Both the position numbers and the translations under genes were made by a program. From DAONLM01 sp035406685 (GTDB taxonomy: Bacteria > Spirochaetota > GWE2-31-10 > MWDO01): a stretch of DNA of 41,106 nucleotides. Location of the stretch: assembly GCA_035406685.1 (NCBI GenBank), contig DAONLM010000001.1, positions 1 through 41,106 of the forward strand, in the 5' to 3' direction. The notes under the pieces are model-generated. The model was not told the origin of the DNA, searched no databases, and worked only from the letters and a program-made list of their open reading frames with translations. How positions within the stretch are numbered: position 1 is the stretch's first letter; each line of letters begins with the position of its first letter. Of the stretch, positions 22,590 through 31,278 are shown piece by piece.

Positions 22590-23411
22590 ATGCAAAATGA
22601 AACAGACTGGATGTTACAACAAAATATGGCAAGAATAAAAAACAAAATTATAGTTATGAGTGGTAAAGGTGGCGTTGGTAAAAGCACAGTTAGTGTAAAT
22701 CTGGCATACGGCCTTGTTTTGCAGGGATTTAGAGTAGGGCTACTCGATGTGGATATTCATGGTCCATCTATTGCAAGGATGACAGGGATTGAAGGGGAAA
22801 GACTTTATGAGAATGAAAATGGTCTTGTCACACCAATAGAGGCTGTTCATAATCTTTTTGTTCTAACAATTGCAAGTATGCTTGAGAATAGTGATGAGCC
22901 TATTATCTGGCGAGGTCCTGCAAAAATTGGAGCCATAAAACAATTTCTGTCCGAGATTCACTGGCCAGATCTTGATTATCTTATTATAGATTGCCCACCA
23001 GGGACTGGCGATGAGCCTTTAAGTGTTATTCAGTTAATAGGTAATCAAAATATTTCTGGATCTGTTATAGTTTCAACCCCTCAGGAAGTATCTTTATTAG
23101 ATGTTAGAAAATCTATTAAATTTTGTGAAAAATTATCTGTGCCTATACTGGGCATCATAGAAAATATGTCTGGTTTTATATGTCCTAAATGTGGCGAGAG
23201 GTTTGATATATTTAAAAGTGGCGGTGTTATGAAGACAAGTAAAGATTTTAATATAGATATTCTTGGGCATATCCCAATTGATCCAAATATTGTACATTCT
23301 ACTGATGATGGTAAGCCATATATATATAACTATGCAAAAACAGATGGAGGTAAAGAATTTCAGAAAATTATAGATAAGATAGTTGAAAAACTATCTGTTA
23401 AAAAAGAATAA
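22590..23411 (+). CDS. Mrp/NBP35-type Fe-S cluster carrier ATPase
   Basis: The product has 273 residues. It has the deviant Walker A motif MSGKGGVGKST (23-33), GLLDVDIHGPSIARM (switch I region) and LIIDCPPGTGDEPLSV (switch II). The dimer-forming CxxC, ICPKCGERF (Cys198, Cys201), which bridges a 4Fe-4S cluster in Mrp/ApbC/NBP35 proteins, is present. These P-loop proteins deliver Fe-S clusters to target enzymes. Radical-SAM MoaA in this window is one possible client, though nothing shows it directly. It lacks the N-terminal DUF59 domain of some Mrp proteins. The RBS is AGGAG at 22579-22583. A strong terminator follows. Confidence 0.92.
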   Translation: MQNETDWMLQQNMARIKNKIIVMSGKGGVGKSTVSVNLAYGLVLQGFRVGLLDVDIHGPSIARMTGIEGERLYENENGLVTPIEAVHNLFVLTIASMLENSDEPIIWRGPAKIGAIKQFLSEIHWPDLDYLIIDCPPGTGDEPLSVIQLIGNQNISGSVIVSTPQEVSLLDVRKSIKFCEKLSVPILGIIENMSGFICPKCGERFDIFKSGGVMKTSKDFNIDILGHIPIDPNIVHSTDDGKPYIYNYAKTDGGKEFQKIIDKIVEKLSVKKE

Positions 23412-23471
23412 AAAAATTCACTCTTTTTTTAGAAAAAAGTTATTATTATATTTTTAAATCTTTTAAAAAAC

Positions 23472-23506
23472 AAAAAAGGCTATCTTCCGATAGCCTCTCT
23501 TTTTTA
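23472..23506. terminator. Bidirectional terminator between mrp and the repeat protein
   Basis: GGCTATC (23478-23484), a TTCC loop and GATAGCC (23489-23495) form a perfect 7-bp stem, with six A before and a T-rich run after. It serves the plus-strand mrp gene and the convergent minus-strand gene ending at 23510. Confidence 0.85.
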
Positions 23507-23509
23507 TAT

Positions 23510-26500
23510 CTATTGCTCTCTCTTAACAATTGCCAATTTCTCTGGTGCTGTTCCAGTAGCATAGTTACTATCCCATGTTAATGCACCAGTACCAGTATCA
23601 ATCTTGAATAATTGAACATTATTACTCGTCCCTTTTACTGTAACATAAAGATAGTTTGCCCATGTTGCAGGATGAACAGCAACGGCATAAGGGGGTTGTG
23701 TTCCATTAGTGTTTACTGAACTTATTAGTGTTAATGCTCCAGTTGTTTGGTTTGTACTTGCATAGTGAATTGCATTATTTGCTGGTCTTGCTATATAGAT
23801 ATAATGTGTTGTCCCATAGTAAATATCAGAAATTGATGCATTATTTACAATACGATTTGAAATCCCTGTTGTTGCACCAGTATTATCATAAGAGTATGAT
23901 CTAACTCTGTTTCCACTTGTCATTGAAGCAAAGATATAATTTAGATTTTTATGAGTCTTAACAAATGAAGGTTGATTAAACCCTGGATTTAAAGTATTAT
24001 TGAATGTAACACTTGATCCATCAGCAGAAACATTCATAATTGATATTTTATTATTTCCAAAGCAAGGAATATAAATAAACTTATTTGCTTGAGCATTTGC
24101 AAACTCAAAATCCCTTGGTCCTGTATTCACTGACCCAGTTGAAACTGGAGCACCTAGAACTCCATTGGTTATTGAAAGTGTATTGATGCTATTTCCACTA
24201 TTACTCCCAACATATAAATAATTACCGTTTGGATTAACAGTAACACCCCATGCTCCCGTAATATCTTGAGAGCCTAAACTTGTTAGATTCCCATCCTTTT
24301 CTACGCTAAATGATTCTACTTTATTACCTGTATTCTCTGTTACAAATATATAGTTACCACTCGGATGAACAGCAATACTCCTTGGTCCATTCCCAGCAAG
24401 ACCAGATTTTGTACCAATATTGGTAAGTGTTCCATCATCATTAATTCTAAACATACTGATATTATTACTACCATTATTTGGCACATACAGATAATATCGA
24501 TATAAAATATAATCATTAGAGGCAACATTGGAATCCGTCCAATTTGTTTTAAAAGCCCTTGCTTTTATTGTGCAGGATGTTGTTAATTCAAATGGGGATG
24601 TGTAGAGAGTGGAAGAAGAAGTTGGTTCTGAACCATCAACTGTATAACGAATAGTAGCACCAGTAGTCGTTGTTGACATAGATATCATAGTGGTCTGATC
24701 ATAAGTTCCAGATGCTGGCAAAATAGTAGGAGTTGCAACAGGTCCATTAACAACATATGTCGCACTATTGGTATTAGAATCATCCCAGTTTGTCTTAAAT
24801 GCCTTAGCCTTAATTGTCATAGTGGTAAAGAGTGGAATATTTATAGGACCTGAATATACTGGCGAACTAATAGTTGGCTCACTACCATCAGTTGTATATC
24901 TAATCGTTGCCCCTGATGTAGATGTACTTATTGTTACATCAATGCTTTCAGGATATTCTCCTTCAGTATGGCTAAAAGTAGGAGTTGCAACTTTACCAGT
25001 TACAATATAAGTTTTTGTAATCACATTTGAATCTGACCAGTTTTCTTTTATAGCAATTGCTTTAATTGTCAGAGTTGTGTCATAATCAATGTGTATCGGT
25101 GAAGTATAAAGAGGAGAGGAATAATCCGGAGTAGAATCATCGGTTGTATATCTAATTTCTGCTCCAGTTGTTTCAGTAGATAAAACTATATCCTGCGGTG
25201 TTGTAAAAATTCCACTGTCTAAATTAAAGTTAGGATCTTTTGGTTTTAAAACAAAATTAGCTTGAGAAATTATAGAATTAGCCCATCCATCTTTTGTAGC
25301 AATTGCCTTTATAGTAGTATTTCTATTTATTGTTATGGGTGTAGTATAAATTAACGAACTACCCGGCACGGGATCAGTCCCATCCAGTGTATAATAAATA
25401 GTTACTCCAGATGGAGAACTAACATTAATTGAGACATTTTGAATTTCATTATAAATCCCAGATTCAGGTTCAAAAGTAGGAGCTGCACATGTGCCAGTGA
25501 TTATATATGTTGCCGTTGTAGTATCAGAATCATCCCAGTTTGTCTTAAATGCCTTAGCCTTAATTGTCATTGAAGAAGAAACGGATATTGGTCCTGTATA
25601 TTCTGTTGAAGTTTCATCTGGTTCACTACCGTTTGTAGTATACCTAATAATAGAATCAGGTGTAAGACAGCTTATTACCACTTCTTGTGGTGTTATATAA
25701 GTTCCTTCTGGTGGTAAAAATTGTGGAGAAGTTACCTTACCTGTTATTACATAAGAGAGAGTTAAAATATCTGAATTTTCCCAGTTATCTTTAACTGCTA
25801 TTGCCTTTATTAGATTGGTGGTATTGGTATCAAGATGAATAGGAGTGGTATAAATATTAGAATTAATATCTGGTGTTGTATCATCTGTAGTATAATATAT
25901 TGTTGCCCCTTCTGTCTCGCAATCCAATGTTACATCCTGTTCATTCTTATAAAGCCCTTCTGGTAATAAAGAGAAAGGACTCTTTACTTTTAAAGTATAT
26001 GTTATTGTAGAAACAGAAGAATCATTGTACCCCTCTTTAATAGTAATTGCCTTAATTGTAGTAGTTTTTGTTATATTGATTGGTGAATCATATAACAAAG
26101 ACGAAGTGGATGGCTCCGAACCATCAAGAGTATAATATATTTTTGCGGAAGAAGTAAGTGTTGATAAACTTACTGTTATCTCTGTATAATAGACTCCTTC
26201 TGTTAAAGAAAAAGTTGGAGAGGCACATGTCTCTTTAATTGTAAAACTTCTTGTTATTACATTAGAAGGTGTAAAACCAGTTTTATATGCTCTTGCCTTT
26301 ATAGTCATCCCATTGTTAACAGGAATAGGATATGAATACAAAGAAGAGTTTTCTGTTGGATCACTTCCATTTGTTGTATAACGAATAGTTGCCCCTTCTG
26401 TTTTTGAATTAATCGTAACAGTGATTGGAGAATCAAAAATCCCCCCATCTGGCAAGAATTCAGGATCAGAAACTTTAAGTAAACTAGTAGTTGTTGTGGT

Positions 26501-26623
26501 GCCAGTAGTTCCGCCTCCTTTTTTAGAACTATTACCACCAGTAATTGCATCCTGACTATAATTTATTAATTCTAAAAGATAGATAAAGATAATAAAAATA
26601 AATAATTTTTTTGAGAAAGACAT
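23510..26623 (-). CDS. Secreted chitobiase-C-like repeat and beta-propeller protein
   Basis: The product has 1037 residues with a signal peptide (about 1-23) and a Gly/Thr-rich linker. Residues about 50-690 hold eight repeats of ~80 residues of the chitobiase/beta-hexosaminidase C-terminal type. Each has G-x-Y/F start, GATIRYTTDGSEP-like centre and IKAKAFKTNWDDSN-like end. Residues about 695-1037 resemble a seven-bladed lactonase/YncE propeller: YLYVPNNGSNNISMF, GPRSIAVHPSGNYIFV, VTVNPNGNYLYVG and PPYAVAVHP. The hydrolase domain normally paired with chitobiase repeats is absent, so a surface adhesion or carbohydrate-binding role fits better than enzymatic hydrolysis. RBS AGGGGTG and a consensus promoter lie upstream. 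Confidence 0.85.
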   Translation of the reverse strand: MSFSKKLFIFIIFIYLLELINYSQDAITGGNSSKKGGGTTGTTTTTSLLKVSDPEFLPDGGIFDSPITVTINSKTEGATIRYTTNGSDPTENSSLYSYPIPVNNGMTIKARAYKTGFTPSNVITRSFTIKETCASPTFSLTEGVYYTEITVSLSTLTSSAKIYYTLDGSEPSTSSLLYDSPINITKTTTIKAITIKEGYNDSSVSTITYTLKVKSPFSLLPEGLYKNEQDVTLDCETEGATIYYTTDDTTPDINSNIYTTPIHLDTNTTNLIKAIAVKDNWENSDILTLSYVITGKVTSPQFLPPEGTYITPQEVVISCLTPDSIIRYTTNGSEPDETSTEYTGPISVSSSMTIKAKAFKTNWDDSDTTTATYIITGTCAAPTFEPESGIYNEIQNVSINVSSPSGVTIYYTLDGTDPVPGSSLIYTTPITINRNTTIKAIATKDGWANSIISQANFVLKPKDPNFNLDSGIFTTPQDIVLSTETTGAEIRYTTDDSTPDYSSPLYTSPIHIDYDTTLTIKAIAIKENWSDSNVITKTYIVTGKVATPTFSHTEGEYPESIDVTISTSTSGATIRYTTDGSEPTISSPVYSGPINIPLFTTMTIKAKAFKTNWDDSNTNSATYVVNGPVATPTILPASGTYDQTTMISMSTTTTGATIRYTVDGSEPTSSSTLYTSPFELTTSCTIKARAFKTNWTDSNVASNDYILYRYYLYVPNNGSNNISMFRINDDGTLTNIGTKSGLAGNGPRSIAVHPSGNYIFVTENTGNKVESFSVEKDGNLTSLGSQDITGAWGVTVNPNGNYLYVGSNSGNSINTLSITNGVLGAPVSTGSVNTGPRDFEFANAQANKFIYIPCFGNNKISIMNVSADGSSVTFNNTLNPGFNQPSFVKTHKNLNYIFASMTSGNRVRSYSYDNTGATTGISNRIVNNASISDIYYGTTHYIYIARPANNAIHYASTNQTTGALTLISSVNTNGTQPPYAVAVHPATWANYLYVTVKGTSNNVQLFKIDTGTGALTWDSNYATGTAPEKLAIVKREQ
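24540..26460. repeat. Eight tandem ~240-bp coding repeats
   Basis: These encode the chitobiase-C-like domains. Most units are well diverged, but a 45-bp stretch is identical between 24776-24820 and 25526-25570, exactly 750 bp apart. This points to recent gene conversion or duplication within the array. Confidence 0.75.
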
Positions 26624-26700
26624 ATCTACACCCCTATTTATTATATTTTTTCAATATACTTTTTGATTGTATTTTTTGACTTTTGTTATTATCTATATTA

Positions 26701-26729
26701 ATTATAGGAACATTTCTTCAAAAAGTCAA
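26701..26729 (-). promoter_or_regulatory. Promoter of the chitobiase-repeat protein
   Basis: On the minus strand, TTGACT (26724-26729), a 17-bp spacer and a consensus TATAAT (26701-26706), 77 bp before the start. Confidence 0.65.
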
Positions 26730-26910
26730 ATTTTTTACGGATTTTCTTGATTAAAATTTAAAAATTAATAAAAATAATATAGATATTCAACTTTTATGTT
26801 TTTTTACTTTATTATTCTATTTTATCAATAAATTATAGTCATTTTCTGTACAATACTTTCTTTGTAAAATTTATAATTTTATTAAAAAATAAAATTTCTT
26901 TTAGATAATA

Positions 26911-26939
26911 TTGATTTTTTTTAAAAAATGGTCTAAAAT
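26911..26939 (+). promoter_or_regulatory. Promoter of the DUF151-like gene
   Basis: TTGATT (26911-26916), a 17-bp spacer and TAAAAT (26934-26939), 35 bp before the start at 26975. Confidence 0.5.
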
Positions 26940-26974
26940 ATACTATGAAGTTAATAAAGCATAAGGTATAAATA

Positions 26975-27388
26975 ATGAAACTTACTTTTAACGGTATTAA
27001 ATTTAAAGAAGATTCAAGCCCAATCGTAGTATTTGAAAATAGAGAAAAAAAGAAATTTCAGTTCCCTATTGAAATAGCAACTGTTAGAAGTATAGTAGAA
27101 TTTTTGAAAACAAATGAGATAAAGGATTTGAAAGACAATCTTTATTTTACTTTAATTAATAAAAAGAGATTTAAAATAGAGCATATTGTTATAAGAGAAT
27201 ATAGAATGAATAAATATTTTGGAGATATTACAATAAGAGATTTATATAACAATCGTTATAACTATTCTTTAACAATAGATGACATTATCCTCTTTTCTCT
27301 CTATTTTAATATTGGGATAGAGTTAAAGCCATCTATTTTTTATGACTTTCTTGATAATATTAAGATTAAAAAATCAAATTTTATTTAA
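26975..27388 (+). CDS. Possible divergent bifunctional-nuclease (DUF151) protein
   Basis: The product has 137 residues without signal peptide. The pattern fits the BFN/DUF151 fold: SPIVVFENREKKKFQFPIEI (14-33, near the usual P-V-V-L...LPI-I start), a conserved-looking helix TVRSIVEFLK, a strand pair IEHIVIREYRMNKYFGDITI, then YSLTIDDIILFSLYFNIGIE (near the D-A-I-A-LA...P-I segment). The acidic pair DD at the helix start is kept, but sequence similarity is low, so function is uncertain. Start ATG 26975 has AAGGTAT upstream. Its last 8 bp overlap the convergent M30-like gene. Confidence 0.5.
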   Translation: MKLTFNGIKFKEDSSPIVVFENREKKKFQFPIEIATVRSIVEFLKTNEIKDLKDNLYFTLINKKRFKIEHIVIREYRMNKYFGDITIRDLYNNRYNYSLTIDDIILFSLYFNIGIELKPSIFYDFLDNIKIKKSNFI

Positions 27389-29150
27389 CAACAACAGTAA
27401 GTCTAACAGTGTCTTCAAGTCTTATCAAATCTTTTAATGTGCCAGAAAAACCACTTGCCCTTTTATAGTATCTATTTGAAGATTTTTTTAGTGAAGAATA
27501 ATAGGAATATCCTACTTCCTGATAGTTTTCATAAATAAGAGGCGTTGGATCATAATTAAACATATTAATTGAGCCAATGTTATAATCAATTGTGTTATCG
27601 CTTGTACTTGTAAACCATGTGCCTTTATTATAAGAATAGCCAGTTGACATTGTAAGTTGATCAGAACAAATGACTGCTGCCCCCCATTTTTGTAAGCAAC
27701 TACTAAAAGTTTCAGAATATCCGAGACTACTGAAAGCACTATTTATAGCAAGATAATTTATATAAGGATTTTGAACAATATTTTTAAATAACTTAACCCC
27801 ACCAAAATTTCTTGCAAGATAAGCTCCAAATGAGTATACAATCGAATAGCTTCTTAAAACATCATCGCCATCTAACCATACTATTACAGAATCATCATTA
27901 TTATTATTATAGAGAGGCAATCTACCATTAGAATTACTTGGACTACCAGCAGTACCGTCATTATAGTCTATTCCTCGTGGACCATTAAAGCCAATCTTTT
28001 CTGATGCAAAGTCTTCTGCCATCAATGAACACATTTCATCAAGCCAGACATCAGATGATTTTGATAAATTATTCTTTATCACCTTTTGATAAAAATGGAT
28101 CATATGTTGCAATTCATGAGCAAGAGTAGAAATCATTTGCATTGGATAGTTGTCTGTAATATCCCATAACCCATCCCCTTTGGCAAAAAGACAGGCATCT
28201 ATATAAAACATTGTGCATTCATTAGATCCACCCTCTGTTAAACCAGTATATTTTTTTAATTCTGAATTAAGATAGTTATCCTTTGCCCAGAAATATCCAA
28301 GTACCACTCCGCCAGTAGTATTGCCATTGTCATTATCAATGTCATATAACAATATAGTAATATTATCCTCTTCTGAAGAAGGGATAAACCCTGGATAGTT
28401 ATGTAAGCCCCAATGAGAGCCATATATCCCACTAATTAATGTATAAATGTCGTTTGTTGTATCTGCTTTCAAAAATTTATCTGCCATTGCTGCTACCATA
28501 GTGTCATTTACCTTATATGTCTTTGTTCCACCAATATACCAGCAATCATCAGCTACATATATATTAAGATTTTTTCCTTTAATATTTTGACTGAATCTAC
28601 ATGTTGATGGTATATATTCAATACTCCACCCACCATTATAATTTAAGTTAAAAAATGTCTTTTGTTCCCCAACAGTTGCCTTTCTAGGGTGGGGTGGAAG
28701 AATATTACTCCTTTTTTCAATAATAGGTGAATTTGATTTATGTTTATTAAGAAAATCTTCTGGATTACTATTAAATTCTTTTACTATCTCTTTATCTTTA
28801 ATATAAGAGTTAGAAACTATATTTCTATTTTTCGATATAGAAAATGATTTATTCTCTTCTATCTGGTTATTATTTTTATAGACAACCGGGTTTTTTTTAT
28901 CAGAGGAGGTACTTATATTTGTAAATATATAATAGACATCGTTATTATTTAGATTAGAAAGTGTATAACTCAATTCTGTGTATGTATTGGTATTTATATG
29001 AAATATCTCTGGGGATGTTCCAGAAAAACTATTTGACCTATTTATTTTTTGATAAGTGGTAGTTGTTGATGGTTGTTCTACTGGACAGTTAGATAAAATT
29101 AAAATAATAATACTTATAACACATGATATTAAAAAAATATTTTTTTTCAT
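27381..29150 (-). CDS. M30-like zinc metallopeptidase lipoprotein
   Basis: The product has 589 residues. A lipoprotein signal ends at ILILSNC (Cys22), with Asn before the Cys as in some spirochaete lipoproteins. Residues 28-160 are low-complexity Ser/Thr/Asn linker. The catalytic domain carries HELQHMIHF with zinc ligands His345 and His349 and base Glu346. WLDEMCSLMAED follows about 25 residues later and provides a likely third acidic ligand. A preceding GSHWGLHNYPGFIPSSEEDN and NDNGNTTGGVVLGYFWAKD region matches hyicolysin-like (M30) proteins. It likely cleaves proteins at the cell surface. The RBS is AAGGT before ATG 29150. murA lies upstream on the same strand, separated by a terminator. 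Confidence 0.78.
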   Translation of the reverse strand: MKKNIFLISCVISIIILILSNCPVEQPSTTTTYQKINRSNSFSGTSPEIFHINTNTYTELSYTLSNLNNNDVYYIFTNISTSSDKKNPVVYKNNNQIEENKSFSISKNRNIVSNSYIKDKEIVKEFNSNPEDFLNKHKSNSPIIEKRSNILPPHPRKATVGEQKTFFNLNYNGGWSIEYIPSTCRFSQNIKGKNLNIYVADDCWYIGGTKTYKVNDTMVAAMADKFLKADTTNDIYTLISGIYGSHWGLHNYPGFIPSSEEDNITILLYDIDNDNGNTTGGVVLGYFWAKDNYLNSELKKYTGLTEGGSNECTMFYIDACLFAKGDGLWDITDNYPMQMISTLAHELQHMIHFYQKVIKNNLSKSSDVWLDEMCSLMAEDFASEKIGFNGPRGIDYNDGTAGSPSNSNGRLPLYNNNNDDSVIVWLDGDDVLRSYSIVYSFGAYLARNFGGVKLFKNIVQNPYINYLAINSAFSSLGYSETFSSCLQKWGAAVICSDQLTMSTGYSYNKGTWFTSTSDNTIDYNIGSINMFNYDPTPLIYENYQEVGYSYYSSLKKSSNRYYKRASGFSGTLKDLIRLEDTVRLTVVVK

Positions 29151-29173
29151 TTTATACCTTCTTTAAAAAATAA

Positions 29174-29200
29174 ATAAGAGGGATATCCCCCTTATTATTA
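29174..29200 (-). terminator. Terminator of murA (minus strand)
   Basis: Read on the minus strand, AATAAG and CTTATT flank a GGG-ATAT-CCC core with one G-T pair, followed by TTATTTATTTTTT. The core contains GGGATATCCC (29180-29189), which also occurs at 10890 and 16015. Confidence 0.65.
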
Positions 29201-29231
29201 TAACGCATTATTTTAAAAAAGCAAAAAAAAA

Positions 29232-30509
29232 TTATTCAATTACTTTAATTTTTGCCCCAAGGTTGCTCAATCTTTCTGGTAATTTCTCATATCCTCTCTC
29301 TATCTGAATCACATTTTGAATAATACTTGTCCCCTCAGCACATAGTGCAGCAATTACCAGTGCCATACCAGCCCTTATATCTGGGCTTGTTAACTCAAGT
29401 CCCTTTAATCTTGTGGGTCCTGTTATTACGGCTCTATGAGGATCACAGAGTATTATACGAGCCCCCATTGAGACTAATTTATCAACAAAGAATAGTCTTG
29501 ACTCAAACATCTTTTCAAAGACAAGCACAGTTCCATCAATCTGTGTTGCAGTCACAACAATGATACTTATTAAATCTGGTGGGAAGCCAGGCCATGGAGA
29601 ATCATCGATTTTTGGGATCATTCCACCAATATCTGATTGAACTCTTAATTCTTGATGAGATGGAACAAATATTGATCTTCCATCAGTCTCCCATGTTATC
29701 CCTAATTTTCCAAACACCAGTCGAGCCATTCTCATATTTTGAGGATCAGCATCAGTAATCTCTATTTCTCCTCTTGTTACAGCTGCAAGTCCTATAAGAG
29801 AGCCGACCTCCATATAGTCTGTCCCTATTTTAAATTCAGTTCCATGTAATTTTTTTACACCAGTTATTTTTAGAATATTTGAACCAATCCCCTCTATTTT
29901 TGCCCCCATAGAGTTTAAGCATCTACATAGATCCTGAACATGTGGCTCACTGGCTGCATTTATGATCACTGTTTCGCCTTCCGCAAGAACACTTGCCATT
30001 ATTGCATTTTCGGTCCCTGTAACAGATGCTTCGTCCAGAAAAATTTCTTTACCAACAAGTCTATTGGCACTCAATTTAAAATTAGCTCCTATTTCAATTC
30101 TACTTCCTAATTCTGATAAAGCAAGAAAATGCGTATCTAGTCTTCTTCTTCCTATTACATCTCCACCCGGAGGTGGTAATTCTACCTTACCAGATCTTGC
30201 AAGTAAAGGACCTGCAAAGAGAATGGATGTTCTTATTTTTTTACCAAGTTCCTGATTTATTGTTGTCTTTGAAATATTTGTTTTTATTTTGTATGAATTT
30301 GTATCAAGACGTTCAACAGTGGATCCTATTTCCTTTAAAATCGTAAGCATTACTGCAACATCTTCTATATCAGGTATGTTTCTTAATATGACTTCTTCAT
30401 CAGTCAGAAGAGTTGCTGCTATTATTGGTAAGGCAGCGTTTTTATTGCCATTTGGTTTAATCTTTCCTTTTAATGGATATCCACCTTCAATTAAATATTT
30501 TTTAGCCAT
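29232..30509 (-). CDS. murA: UDP-N-acetylglucosamine 1-carboxyvinyltransferase MurA
   Basis: The product has 425 residues. It transfers enolpyruvate from PEP to UDP-GlcNAc, the first committed step of peptidoglycan synthesis, in the cytoplasm. Conserved features are NGNKNAALP (20-28, catalytic Lys-Asn), GPLLARSGKVELPPPGG, DEASVTGTENAIMAS, and the C-terminal CDPHRAVITGP and SPDIRAGMALVIAALCAEG. At the flexible-loop position where most MurA proteins have Cys (E. coli Cys115, target of fosfomycin), this protein has Asp117 in PGGDVIGRRRLD. The Asp form is known in mycobacteria, chlamydiae and Borrelia and is fosfomycin-insensitive. It is a monocistronic minus-strand gene ended by the hairpin at 29174. 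Confidence 0.96.
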   Translation of the reverse strand: MAKKYLIEGGYPLKGKIKPNGNKNAALPIIAATLLTDEEVILRNIPDIEDVAVMLTILKEIGSTVERLDTNSYKIKTNISKTTINQELGKKIRTSILFAGPLLARSGKVELPPPGGDVIGRRRLDTHFLALSELGSRIEIGANFKLSANRLVGKEIFLDEASVTGTENAIMASVLAEGETVIINAASEPHVQDLCRCLNSMGAKIEGIGSNILKITGVKKLHGTEFKIGTDYMEVGSLIGLAAVTRGEIEITDADPQNMRMARLVFGKLGITWETDGRSIFVPSHQELRVQSDIGGMIPKIDDSPWPGFPPDLISIIVVTATQIDGTVLVFEKMFESRLFFVDKLVSMGARIILCDPHRAVITGPTRLKGLELTSPDIRAGMALVIAALCAEGTSIIQNVIQIERGYEKLPERLSNLGAKIKVIE

Positions 30510-30598
30510 CTATTTCCCTTTTTTGTGTTGAAGAATAAGAATTTCATTTTTAAAATCTTATACTAAAAATTTTAATATTTGTCAAAACTTAATAGAGT

Positions 30599-30625
30599 AA
30601 ACAGAAAGGAAGGCGATTTTATTTT
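30599..30625 (+). repeat. 27-bp imperfect direct repeat at the left end of E4
   Basis: Begins AAACAGAAAG and ends ATTTTATTTT. It matches 31386-31412 at 24 of 27 positions. It covers the flank plus the outermost bases of the left terminal repeat. Confidence 0.6.
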
Positions 30626-30650
30626 GAGGCAATTTTTTTTATTTTTTTCT

Positions 30651-30696
30651 TAAATTTTGTAAAGGATTTTCTTAAAAATTTTGTGATTAATATATA
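30651..30696 (+). promoter_or_regulatory. Conserved E-family leader with two TTTTGT boxes 24 bp apart
   Basis: TTTTGT at 30655-30660 and 30679-30684, with AAAGGATTTTCTTA between. From the left repeat through GATTAATATATAGAAATA this stretch is nearly identical to E2 (6045-6100). Confidence 0.5.
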
Positions 30697-30738
30697 GAAA
30701 TATTTTTTTATAAACTTAAGGAGTAAGGAGGATTTTTT

Positions 30739-31278
30739 ATGGATATTAATAAAATTTTAGAAAACTACAATGCTGAACATGAGTTTCACTTTGTAGTAAA
30801 ATCAGAAATGAAAAAAAGGCTTGTAAAATTAGCAGAAAAATTAAATTTATCTTTATCAAAACTTGTTGTGTATATTCTTCAATTGTTTTGTAACAGGATA
30901 AAAAAGATATACTGCTTTGGTGTTGAGGATGGAAATACTTATGAAAGAATTGATGCTACTGATAAAATTAGGGTATATCTCTCAAAAGAGGATTATAGAT
31001 TCTTAAAAAAGATTCATGCGGATCTTAATTTTTTCAGCATGGCAGTCCTCTTGAGGAGAATTGTCGCACTTTTTTTGGAAGAATATGAGAAAATGGGGCT
31101 TTTAGGTGTGGAGAAGAAATGTAGTCTTGTGACATTGAGGTTATGGTTGAAAATAACAAAGATAAAGAGGTGGAAAAAGAATAAAGAATTGTCGCACTTT
31201 GAAGGCAATACCATGCCCTTCTATAAGGCGATCTATAATAATTGCTATCAAGTAATAGGTTTTGAAACCTATTATTGA
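30739..31278 (+). CDS. E-family tandem RHH-like DNA-binding protein, type A (complete)
   Basis: The product has 179 residues and is the reference member of type A. After ~14 residues comes a strand-helix-helix segment: HEFHFVVKSEMKKRLVKLA, then LSLSKLVVYILQLF. A linker (YCFGVEDGN) leads to YERIDATDKIRVYLSKEDYR and FLKKIHADLNFFSMAVLLRR, a second segment of the same pattern. Each has a beta strand followed by two helices, as in ribbon-helix-helix repressors. The C-terminus (CSLVTLRLWLKITKIKRWKK, then FYKAIYNNCYQVIGFETYY) is nearly invariant among type A copies. It has a conserved Cys and several Tyr but no DDE, HUH or serine-recombinase motif. AAGGAG and AGGAGG lie upstream. Confidence 0.78.
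   Translation: MDINKILENYNAEHEFHFVVKSEMKKRLVKLAEKLNLSLSKLVVYILQLFCNRIKKIYCFGVEDGNTYERIDATDKIRVYLSKEDYRFLKKIHADLNFFSMAVLLRRIVALFLEEYEKMGLLGVEKKCSLVTLRLWLKITKIKRWKKNKELSHFEGNTMPFYKAIYNNCYQVIGFETYY

Larger units (their letters stand above)
26624..26974. other. Divergent intergenic region
   Basis: About 350 bp of AT-rich DNA between divergent genes. It contains a minus-strand promoter (26701-26729) for the repeat protein and a plus-strand promoter (26911-26939) for the DUF151-like gene. I see no ORF or repeat element in it. Confidence 0.6.

Noticed and set aside
24340..24528. Overlapping ORFs inside the chitobiase-repeat gene (also 24768-25010, 25491-25700, 26305-26550)
   Set aside because: They are out-of-frame readings of repetitive coding DNA without RBS; the long minus-strand frame explains the region fully.
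30739..31278. IS200/IS605 or other HUH transposase
   Set aside because: The size is similar, but there is no HUH motif and no catalytic-Tyr helix; instead two RHH-like segments are visible.
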